From NCBI GenBank assembly GCA_030054735.1, contig JASGVX010000089.1, positions 18,805-82,804 on the forward strand: 64,000 nucleotides of DNA, read 5' to 3'. This stretch comes from Methanobacteriota archaeon (GTDB lineage: Archaea > Halobacteriota > Methanosarcinia > Methanosarcinales > Methanosarcinaceae). Position numbers and translations under genes: made by a program. Below the pieces are notes generated by a model. It searched no databases, was not told where the DNA came from, and was given only the letters and a program-made list of their open reading frames with translations. Of the stretch, positions 8,301-19,000 are shown one piece after another (position 1 is the first letter of the stretch; the number at the start of each line of letters is the position of its first letter).

Positions 8301-9140
8301 ATGAAAAGAAGAAGGGAGCTTATTAAGTTTTTTGCAATAGCGATAGGTTTTACCTGGCTGTTCTGGATCCCCGACGGGCTCGCAAAAAGGGGTGTACTTC
8401 CCGATACTATCTGGACCAGTTTTGCTTATCTCGGTGCGTGGGGCCCCTTGCTTGCAGTCGTGTATCTCGTTGCCAGAGAGGAGGGGTTAGACGGAATCAA
8501 AGGCCTCGTGAAAAAAGGGACGGATTATAAATTCGGGAAGGGATGGTGGGCGGTCGTTCTTTTGCTCCTGCCCGCTCTGATCGTCATCTCCTATATCATC
8601 AGCATCTCGATAGAAGGAGTTGTTCCGCCATCTCCGGCAGAAGGGCTGTACTGGTTCCTGCCTGTCATCTTCTTTATCGTTCTGTTCACCAGCGGCCCGT
8701 TTCAGGAAGAATTCGGCTGGCGAGGCTATGCCCTGCCCAGGTTACAGAACATGTATTCTCCCTTCGTCTCCACGCTGATACTGGGATTTATCTGGGCTGT
8801 CTGGCATTTGCCGCAATTCCTCGTTCCGCATGAAAAAACCGGCATGTTTTACATAACGCCCGTCTGGTCATTCATTCTGACCGTAATGGCGGGGGCTTTT
8901 GTCTTTACCTGGGTTTATAACCATACCAACGGCAGTATTCTGGCAGCACTCTTACTGCATACGCAGAATAATTTATTTTACTGGATTTTCCCTGTTACAT
9001 ATACCAATACCGGTTATTTGTGGTTACTTGGTTTGTCTATGATGGTCGCAGCAGTTGTTGTTCTGGCTGACCGGAAAATTTTCTTCAAAAAACCTCCACA
9101 GACAGTCAACGAATATGAAGAAATTCACACGGGCGGCTAA
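8301..9140 (+). CDS. CPBP family intramembrane metalloprotease
   Basis: The 279-residue membrane protein has about eight hydrophobic helices. It contains EEFGWRG (the EExxxR motif), WAVWHLPQF and a final H in LLLHTQNN, the catalytic signature of CAAX-protease/bacteriocin-processing (Abi) enzymes. I chose the ATG at 8301, preceded by AAGGGTGGT, rather than the upstream GTG at 8223. In bacteria such proteins cleave prenylated or small membrane proteins and are often linked to peptide-antibiotic self-immunity. Its position inside the NRPS island is suggestive only. Confidence 0.85.
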   Translation: MKRRRELIKFFAIAIGFTWLFWIPDGLAKRGVLPDTIWTSFAYLGAWGPLLAVVYLVAREEGLDGIKGLVKKGTDYKFGKGWWAVVLLLLPALIVISYIISISIEGVVPPSPAEGLYWFLPVIFFIVLFTSGPFQEEFGWRGYALPRLQNMYSPFVSTLILGFIWAVWHLPQFLVPHEKTGMFYITPVWSFILTVMAGAFVFTWVYNHTNGSILAALLLHTQNNLFYWIFPVTYTNTGYLWLLGLSMMVAAVVVLADRKIFFKKPPQTVNEYEEIHTGG

Positions 9141-9210
9141 TAACGCTGACTTTCATTTTTCGTTTTTGACACCGAAACTGTAATCGGCCGTAAATTGTAC
9201 TTTCCTTAAT

Positions 9211-9300
9211 TCAAAATCGTCGGGCTGCTGCCGCTGCCCCTATTTCATTGGCTAGTTTCAGGGCCTCAATGCGCTCTTCTTCTGTATAATATTTTGCCAT
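9211..9300 (-). pseudogene. IS3-type OrfA transposase, N-terminal fragment
   Basis: The minus strand encodes MAKYYTEEERIEALKLANEI and a further nine residues before TGA. The pattern resembles the start of the helix-turn-helix OrfA of IS3-family elements. GGAGCG lies upstream of the ATG. Only this stub remains, which suggests an old insertion within the island. Confidence 0.5.
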
Positions 9301-9534
9301 CCAAAATCGCTCCTTATTTTATAAGGCTATCATTTCCTTGCGATTTTGGAATGTAACTCCATAAGAGGCGCCGAGATTCGCGACGCGCTTTCCTGATCAA
9401 TGTACATCGACGAGACGAACACGCTGTGACCGGACGTGGAGTACATTTGTTCTCACACAACTGGCCAGCTATGGCAACGAAACCTGTATCATCTACCTAG
9501 AAAATCACCACGACATCTATAAAATTATCCACGA
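9301..9534. other. Spacer with unidentified decayed coding traces
   Basis: No intact gene. A plus-strand stretch from about 9450 reads LTQLASYGNETCIIYLENHH and could be a decayed coding fragment, but I do not recognise it. Confidence 0.3.
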
Positions 9535-10015
9535 CCGCACGATTTGCCCAGTTTATATGCTGGAAACGCATACCGGTAACAGGAATAAACATCAGCATTC
9601 GCCTCCACGCACCCGGAATGACCACAGAGTGGATTGTGAACGCAAAGAGAAGATGGAATTTACCTTAGGTTTCCGATGGTCACATCAAAGAGCTGGATAT
9701 GCTTTTTCTTAGAGTCATACTTTTTCCATTCGTCCCAAATCGCACACAAAAAGCCCATAGCCCTCTGAACTTACTGAAAAATCAGTGAGAAGGTGCTTGA
9801 TTTTAATGGAGTGTATGCCCGGTGGAGCGGCAAAAAGCTGTCCAACCTCCGTTTCATACTGAGTCGGCATACTCTCAACTACCGGAAGAAACTGCATATA
9901 ATCTGTAAACTCTCGCAGAAAGCGATATACTTCCAACGGATGTTCCATGTTTTTGCTAAAATACCCTTTTCGTTAAAAAGCCTATCAATACGTTTTCAAC
10001 GATCCTCCTGATCAT
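9535..10015 (-). pseudogene. Anaerobic sulfatase-maturase-like radical SAM protein, decayed fragment
   Basis: In the minus strand, shifting frames give MEHPLEVYRFLREFTDYMQF with LPVVES, then CAIWDEWKKYDSKKKHIQLF with DVTIGN, then CGHSGCVEANADVYSCYRYA with FPAYKLG. These match in order the middle and SPASM-start regions of anaerobic sulfatase-maturating enzymes. At least three frameshifts are needed, and the radical SAM CxxxCxxC domain is missing. The putative ATG at 10015 overlaps the NRPS stop (ATGA), so it may once have been translationally coupled as the last gene of that operon. Confidence 0.65.
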
Positions 10016-13000
10016 TCTTCATAAAAACCCAGTCCGTCCAACGCACGCAGTGCGCCCTCAAGATAACGATCTCCCGTGATAGGCCATTTAAATCCGGCAC
10101 GATAAAGAATTTCGGTCGTCATCCTGTTTTCCGCATTTAACATATACATCTTGCCGCCGGCATCATCCGTTAGATACGCAATCAAACCGGAGACTCTATC
10201 ACTTAAATTCGGAACATCTAAAGCACGTTTTAAGGCCATGTCGAATTCCACGTCGGTCACCACCTCAATGAGGAGACCGCATTGGTTCATGGCACTAATC
10301 ACATCGGAGAAATAAATCTCGTGGTTATTGTAGGGGTGAAACACCGTGAATTCCCTGCCGGTTCCAGCCAGTTTAAGGATGGCTGATGCCGTGGAATCAA
10401 TTGGTGAAAACTCAACCGGCTCGTTCATCAAGCTGATCGGGAATACACCCAGCGCACGATAACCGCGGAGTTGACGCATGAAACCATTGGTAAGGAAATT
10501 GATTTGAAACTCACCATCTCGGTCGCGGCTCATGAGGTTGCCAACACGCATTATGTGAGCGTCCAGACCGGCCGTAATGCCCTGCAATACAATGCGTTCT
10601 GCGTGAAACTTGGATTGGATGTAGGCGTTGTTGATGATCTGACCAAAAAACAAGTCACATTCTCTAATACACTTGTCCGACGGCGGTTGCCCATCCTTTC
10701 CTTCGCCTGCAACACTGACGGTGGAAACTTGAATCAGTCGCCGCCCCGTCGCTTGACATAGTGCAATCAGGTTCTGCACGCCGTGCACGTTAATGCGTTC
10801 CAGAGAATCATCCGAAACAAAATGCTTGACCAGCGCTGCACAGTTTACCAGCGTGCGGAAGCTGATATCCTTGAGGCTGTTTACAATTGCTTCATCCGTG
10901 ATATCACCCTCCACGCAGAAAATCCTCTCCTCAAAAAGCTCTTCAAACGTCTGATCAAAATAGTAGACGAGCATGGTCTTCAGACGTTGCTCAACAGTAG
11001 CCGAACGGCCCTTGCGCACCAGACAATAAACCTTGCCTGAATAATTCATCAGAAACTCGTAGAGGACGTGCATGCCGAGAAATCCCGTTGCACCTGTGAG
11101 CAGAATGTCTCCCACATCTTCGAAGATCACCCGGTCAACGTTTTCGACACAATTTCCTTCTAAGACCGGTTCAAGCTGTGCGTAATCAAAATCGTCTCGC
11201 GTACTTGTGGAAACGTTGGGTTGCAGCACAGCCTCGTGCCCGCCGGCATGCTGTGCCAACTGACGAGGAGTAGGCAGCCGGAATACGTCCGCATACGTGA
11301 TTGTATGCCCTTTCGCCAATGCGAATATAGCCACCTTTGACGCGCTGAGTGAAGTTCCGCCATTTTCGAAAAAGTTGTCGTTGGCACCGACTCGCGGGAG
11401 TCCGAGTATCTCGCCGAACAGATCACAGAAAGTGCGCTCAAGTTCATTTTCCGGCTCGGCATATTCGCGCTCAACCGCATTGTATTCCAGCTCCGGCAGT
11501 GCCTTGGCATTGATTTTTCCGCTTGCTGTCAAAGGCATGACTTCGAGTTGCATCAGAACGCCGGGCACCATATAGCTAGTTAGTTTGCTGGATAAATAAT
11601 CTGTCAGTTCGGTTTTATCAATCGTCTTGCTGGCAGTGAAATAGGCTGCCAGGAATTGCTCCGTTTCCGAACCTTTCACCCGCACAATGCTCGTTAAAAC
11701 ATCGGGGAAGCTGTTGATGACTGCTTCAATCTCATCGAGCTCTATGCGCAATCCGCGCAGTTTGACCTGGTTATCTTTTCTGCCGCGGAATCGGATCATT
11801 CCCTCCGGCGTCCACTGCGCGAGGTCGCCGGTTTTGTAGGCCGGCAGGCCGTCCACGCGGATAAAGCGATCCCGGGTCATGTCCTCAAGTCCTATGTAGC
11901 CAGAACCAACGCCCGTTCCACAGATGGTCAATTCACCCAACGCGCCCATTGGCAAGATGTTATTATGCGGATCCAGCATATGGGCGCGTACGTTGGATGC
12001 GGGCTTGCCAATCGTAATGTTTTTTGAGTCGGTGATAGCGGTCATGGTGCAACTAATAGTTGTTTCCGTTGGGCCATATCCGTTCATGATGTAGGCATCT
12101 TCCCGAATGGCTCGGATTTTATCATGGAGTGGTGCTGGGAAGGCCTCGGCGCCAATATCGTAAGAGGCGACCCCGGCAAGCGCTTGCTGTAACTGTGGCA
12201 AATCGATGATGTTCATCAAGAAAGATGGTGTGCAGGACATCAGATCCACGTTGTTTTCAAGCATGAGCTGAGCCAGTGCAAGTGGATTATGAATTTCTTC
12301 CTCTGTCGCCATACAGATAGTCAGTCCATGGGCCAAGGGGATGAATTCCTCCATGATGGACACATCAAACGTGATGGCGGCCAAGGCAAGTGACACACTG
12401 CCATATTCGGTGTAACCCAAAATTTCCGGGTTTTTAGGGTTCGCATCAACGAAGTTCACCAAGTTACGCTGGGTTATCCGGACGCCCTTGGGTCGTCCGG
12501 TTGATCCGGAAGTATAGATGCAATAGCAAAGATCATCAGGACCGACCGCAATGTCCGGATTTCTGTCGTCGCCCTCCGCAAGCATGTCTTCAATCACGCT
12601 GAAGCTTAGATTCTCCTCTTTCAGAAAACCGCCTCTCTGCTCCATCACCTCACTGGTGACGAGCAGCTGGCTCATGCCGGAGTTTTCTATCATGTAAGCG
12701 ATACGCTCGTCCGGGTATTCGGGGTCAATGCAAAGAAACGCGCCTCCCGCTTTGAGAATGCCCTGCCTTGCGATATAAACAAAAGCACTGCGCCGCATCA
12801 TCACCCCGACGATTGTGTTTGGCTTGACGCCTTGCTCAATCAGCTTATGCGCCACACGATTTGCGCGTGTGTTGAGCTGTTCATACGTCAGTTTCTCTTC
12901 GGCGGCGATCACAGCGATGCGTTCCGGCGTGCGCGCTGTCTGTGCTTCCAAGAGACAGTGTGCAGGCTTTAGGTCAAGCGGCCAGTCGGTGTCATTAAAA

Positions 13001-16000
13001 CGTTCAAGCAGGGCTAGAGACGCAGGCGACAAAAGACTGACAGCGGCCAACTCTTCTACCTCAAGCAGACTGACTACAGCGCTTGCCACGGCATCGGCCA
13101 GACTCCTTATCAGCTCCTCTGAATAAAGATCCGCGCGATATTCCCAGTCAAAGCGGTAGCCTTCCCCATCTCTGAACACATCGATATTCAAGGGTGCTTT
13201 TGCCGTGTTGAGCGGCAACGCGATGATTTCGGCCGAATGTCCGGCGATTTCGGCGCCTACCAAGTTTTCTCCCTGGTACGCAAAGATGATGTCTGAGGGG
13301 ATGCCGAAGGCACGGCTTGCTTCAGAGAAAGAATAGAGGTCATGCGCCATCAGGCCGGCAAGTTCTTCCTTGACGTTGTTGACGAATTGGACGGTGTCGC
13401 CTTCGCTCGCGTTTACATACAGCGGCAATGTTTTAACCAGCATGCCGACCATGGAGGCTGTGCGTGGGTCCGTTCGCCCGTGGTAGATGACGGTAAACAC
13501 AGCGTCCGATGCATGTTTCCACCGCGCGAGCGTTAAGCCGAATGCGGCAGTGAATAAGGCGTTGGGAGTTACCTGATGCTCCAGGCAAAAGGCGTCCACC
13601 GCCTTGGCCATAAGCCGTTCATCCCGGTGGTGGAAAGCCACACTGATAGCAGGTCTGTTTTCGTCCTCGGCGATATCCGGCTCGGGCAGGGAATCCGCGT
13701 CGACATCGCGGAAAATACCTTCATAGTATGCCTTTGCCTCCTCATAGGCTTCCCCGCCGCGTCTTGCGACCTCGTCCAGAGCCAGATCGAATGCGCTGTA
13801 TGCTTCTTGTGTTAGTTTTTCACCTTTGTAAGCGCGGCTGATGTCGGAAAACAGAATGTCGAGCGAAGCGCCGTCCGCAATAATATGATGGATGTCGATC
13901 AACAAGTAGAGATTCTCGCCTGTTTTGTAAATCTTAAAATTGAAGAGAGGTGCGGTGTCCAAGCGGAAAATCGTAACTAGATCGCTACTTTTGGCTACCT
14001 GCAACTCCTCCTCGGAGATTTCCAAAATCTCCACATCAACGTCGAGGTCGTTGTGGGGAATCATATAGGGATTGCCTTGTTTATCCGCTTGTATGGCACA
14101 CTTCATGGCAGGATGTGCCTCGACGGCCGCCAGTACAGCCGCTTTTAAGCGCTCCACATTGAGTGAAGAAGGCAAGCGAAGCATCATCGGGATGTTGTAG
14201 ATGTCGCTCGGGCCGACCCGTTGACACTCCAGATAGATACCGGTTTGTGTTTGAGTCAGAGGGTACTTTTCATGTTTGGTACTTTCTGAAGTGGGCGCGT
14301 CCAAACATGCTAGCTCGAGCATGTGCGTAAGCATGTCATTTTCAATATCGAGAATCGAATAGCCTTTGAGCAGCGCTTTTACATCGGGACTAAACTGGAA
14401 GCGCTCATGCAGCACACGCGAAAGACGCACGGCGGAGAGGGAGGTCAGCCCCACCATCATCAAGTTAGTATTGATGGAAAACGTAGTTTCGCCGAGCACA
14501 CTTTGCACCGCTTCAACGATCTGTTTTTCGAGCACGTTCATGATGTGGCCGGAGGGTTCGGCTGCAGCCGGTGCGGACTCAGGCGCGGGAAGCTTGCGCC
14601 GATCCACCTTGCCGTTCGGGTTTAACGGGATAGCATCAATCTGTACGGTCGCCGAGGGTACCATATACGGTGGTTTCAAAGTGAGAATAAAAGCATTCAA
14701 TGCTTGTACATCCACCGTTTCTGACGACACGACATAGGCGACGATCTGCTTGCCATCGGCTGGCGTTTCTATGGCACTCACGGTCGCATCCTGAATTCCA
14801 GGAAACTGGCGTATGACGGCTTCTACTTCCGTTAACTCGATACGGAAGCCGCGGATTTTAACTTGCGAATCTCGGCGGCCGACAAACTCCACGTTGCCAT
14901 CTGGCAGCATGCGCACGACGTCGCCAGTACGGTACACGCGGTCATAAGCGTTCTGACTGCAGAAGGGATTGGACTGAAATACTTTTTCTGTCAGCTCCGT
15001 GCGGTTCAAATAGCCTCGCGCCACCTGAACGCCAGCGATAAGCAACTCGCCCGGCACACCTATCGGCACACGACGATTTTGTCCGTCCACAATATACAAT
15101 TTAAAGTTGTCCAGCGGTTTCCCGATTGGCACGTTGGCATAAAGACGATCAATCTCAAACGCCGTGGTCAAAATCGTGGCTTCGGTTGGACCATACAAGT
15201 TGAACACACGCAAGTCTTTCGGTGGGGCGAAGGGAACAAGTTTTTCGCCGCCCATGGACAGACAGGTGAGTGTATGCTGTTTGGTAGACAAAGCGAATTG
15301 GCGACCGACCTGTGTCGTCATGAAAGCATGGGTAAGGCCATGATCCCTGAAATACTCGTTGAGCTTGTCCAGTTCCAGCCGGATCTCATCGTCAATGATG
15401 TAAAGGGTGCCGCCGGAGACAAGTACCGGATACATATCCATCATGTTCGCATCAAAACCGTAACTCGCATAGGCGGTCACCCGGCTTTTCTCATTTAATT
15501 CATAGTAGCGGCAGTACCAGTGGCAGAAAGCCACCAGGTTTTTATGCTCGAGCATACACCCTTTGGGCTGGCCGGTCGTTCCGGATGTATAGAGCAAGAT
15601 GAAAAGATCATCGTGAGACGGTCCGGAGAAAGCGCATTCTTGATCCGGCAGAGCTCCGATGTCTTTTGTTAGCAATACCGGACCTGTGTAATCAGGAAGA
15701 AGTCCGAGCAGGGATTCATCGACAATCAGCAACTTGGCGGATGCGTCATTGACCATAAAGGAGAGCCGTTCGGGTGGATACGAAGGATCGAGCGGCTGAT
15801 ACGCCGCGCCCGCTTTCGAGACGCCGATGGAAGCGAGAGGCATGAATTCGTTGCGCGGGATTAAAACACTGACAACATCTTCACGTCCGATGCCGAGTCC
15901 TCTGATGTAGGTGGCAAGCCTGTCTGTGCTGCGATCCAGGTCCGCGTAGGTAAGCTGCTTCTCCCTATAAACCACAGCCACCTTATCTGCTGTCCTGTTG

Positions 16001-19000
16001 GCCTGTTGGCGTAGCAGATCGACCACGGAACAAGTGTCATCATAAGGTCTCTCCGTGTTGTTAAACCGATCCAGAAGCAGTTCATCTGTTTCAGACAAGA
16101 GCTGTATTTCCCCTAAGATCCCGCCGTTGACAAAACTGCGCAGTACATCTTCAAATAAGGTGACGAGCCGCTTGACCGTGGCGCTGTCGTAAAGGTCACT
16201 GCGGTAGTCAATGGATACAGCGTAACCGCCACCCCTCCGAAACACCATCACCGACAAATTCGCCAGTGCGTAGCCAGTCTCCAGATTGTCCAACGGCACG
16301 TCGGCATCTCCCAGGCGAAGGGAATTCAGCGTTTCCGCTTGATACACGTATAAAATGTCCGCTTTTATACCGAACTCATTGGCCATTTCGCTAAACGGGA
16401 AACCGTCGTGGCACATGGACTGGTAAAAATGTTCCTGGATGTTTTGCAAGGCAGCACTGATCTGTTGGCGCTCGTCAAACTGAACATAGACCGGAATGGT
16501 GCGCACCAGCATACCGATGCTGTTCTTTAGACGCGGGTCATGACGGCCGTTGTTGACCGTGGCAAAGAGGCTTTCTGTTTGCCCCGTAAACTTTGCCAAG
16601 GTATAAGCGAAGGCGCCCAAGAACAAGGTTCCTTCCGTTACCCGAGCCTTTCTTACACAATGCTCCACCGCCTCGACAGAGAGCGCGTCGTTTAGCACAT
16701 GATAATGCCTGAGCGCGGGGGCATCTGAAACATCGGAGGTGAGGGTGTGGTCAAACAATGGGTTAGAATCGACCTCGTTTCCGTCCAGAAAGGATGCGAA
16801 ATAATCGTGCGCAGCCTGGTATGATGCGCTATCCTTGAAGCGGCGTTCGCTCTCAGCAAGCTGGAACGTACTGACCTCTTCTTTCAGTAGAGCATCACCG
16901 TCGTATGCACGAGTTAACTGGCGGAGGAAAACATCCGCTGACGCACCATCGAAGATGATGTGATGGACATCCATGAACAGATAGTCGTGATCCTCGGTAC
17001 GTACAATTTCAAAACGAAACAACGGGCCGTCGCTCAGATCAAAGGGGCGTACAAAATCACGGCTGAAAATGTCGATCTTCTCTTCACTAACTTGTTTCAC
17101 GGTAATATCGCAAGGGATCGACGCATCAAACACGAGGGCTGGATCACCGGCGCTAAGCTCCGTCTTTGTCCTGAAGACAGGATACGCGTCTACGACACTG
17201 CGAATGGCGCGCTGCAGGCGATCCACATCAATGCCGGGTTCTCTGTTGAAACGGAAACGGCAGGGGATGTTGTACAGGGTGGAATCCGGTGCCTGGCTGC
17301 AAGATAGATAGACTCCCAACTGACTGTTGCTCAGCGGCCGCAGGCCGGGCGTTGCGTCCGTCAGCATAAACAGATCTGCGTTGTCCGTTTGTGTTGTTCG
17401 GCGTATCTCAAGTTGTTTCGCAATCCTGGCCGGCGTACGACCCTGGAAAATATCCATGACTTCCAAATCCGGAACGCCGCAGATATCGACCAGAATGACT
17501 GCCTTGATGGAGTCGCCTCCCATAGCGAAAAAGTCATCATGGATGCCCACTTTTTCCAGTTTCAGCGTGTCTTCAAAGCCGCGGCACAAGCTCATTTGGG
17601 TATCATTCTCAGGTGCTTGGTAAATGGCCTGGAAGAGCGACGCGTCCGGTTTGGCTAAAGACAGGCGGTCAATTTTTCCGTTTGGGTTAAGCGGAAAAGC
17701 GTCCAGTTCCACGAGAAACAGGGGCACCATATACTCCGGTAAAAGGCCGTTTAACCAAGCGCGCAGGTCGTGTTCCTCCACCCGGCCCTCGGCTTTGTAA
17801 TAGCCGCAGAGATAGGCCTGCCCATACTCGTTTTCGAACGCTTTGACTACGGCGGTCGTTATACCCTGAAAGCCAGCCATGGCGTGTTCAATTTCACCCA
17901 GTTCCACACGTTGCCCGTTTACTTTGACCATCCAGTCTTTGCGATTAATGTACTCCAGATTGCCATCTGGCAGCCGTCGTGCGAGATCGCCGGTGTGGAA
18001 AAAACGTTTACCGTTAATCAAGGAGAAGGCGTTCTCGGTTTCTTCAGGCAAATTCAAATAACCCAAGAAAATATCACCCGAGACACAAATCTCACCTTCG
18101 TCACCGGGCACGCCATCCTCAGAAACCAGTAAAATCTCAAGCCCCTCAACCACCGTGCCAATGGGGGTGTTTTCATAAGCCCTATCCACCTGGAAGCTGG
18201 TAATTGTGAGCGGAATTTCACTCATCCCATAGACATTGTAAAGCTGATAATGATCAGGCGCAACCTTGCTCAGCCGCTCACTTCCAGTCAGTACATAGCG
18301 CAGGCTCTGACTGCGGTTCTTAAAGTTTTTCAACAACTGCGGACTGATGAAAATGCCTGTAATACTGTTATCGGCGATATAATCGGCAATTTTTTGCACA
18401 TCCCTGTTTTTTTCGTTCGAGAGGATGTGTACGGTTGCACCCGAATAAAGTGGCGTTAAAAGGTCTAAAAGCAAGGCGATAAAGCTGAACGGCGCCGTGC
18501 AGGCAATCTGATCCTCGCTCGACAACGCGGAAATATTTCGGATTCGTTCAAGGCCCGCCATTAAGCCGGTCCAGCTCTGAACCACTCCTTTCGGTTTCCC
18601 GGTCGAACCGGAAGTATAGGTAACAAGCGCGCAATCAAGTGCAGCCGGTTCGACGATTTTCTCCTCTGGTGTTAGCCGTTGCGCATGCTCGAAAAAATCC
18701 TCGTCAATAGAGACAAGCGCACTGCAGTCGCTCTTAATGTAGTTAATTCGCTCCTGCGGATAGGCCGGGTTGAGCGGCACGGCAGCAGCGCCGATACGGA
18801 TCACAGCAAGCAGTGCCGCTACGTAGCGAACATCCCTTGGCAACAAGATAGGAACCAAATCATTTGTCTTGATACCTGAATCTTGAAGGAGGTGGGCGAC
18901 ACGAGACGCCATCACGTCAAGTTCCTCATAGCTTGTCTGTCGGTACCCATCTTGATCCACAATGGCTGTTTTTTCTGGATGTGATTTGGCGAATTCAGCG

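Noticed and set aside
14863..15498. Long open frame of 211 codons on the plus strand inside the NRPS
   Set aside because: It is antisense to the second adenylation domain; the G+C-rich coding strand leaves the opposite frame open. No start signal or family motif.
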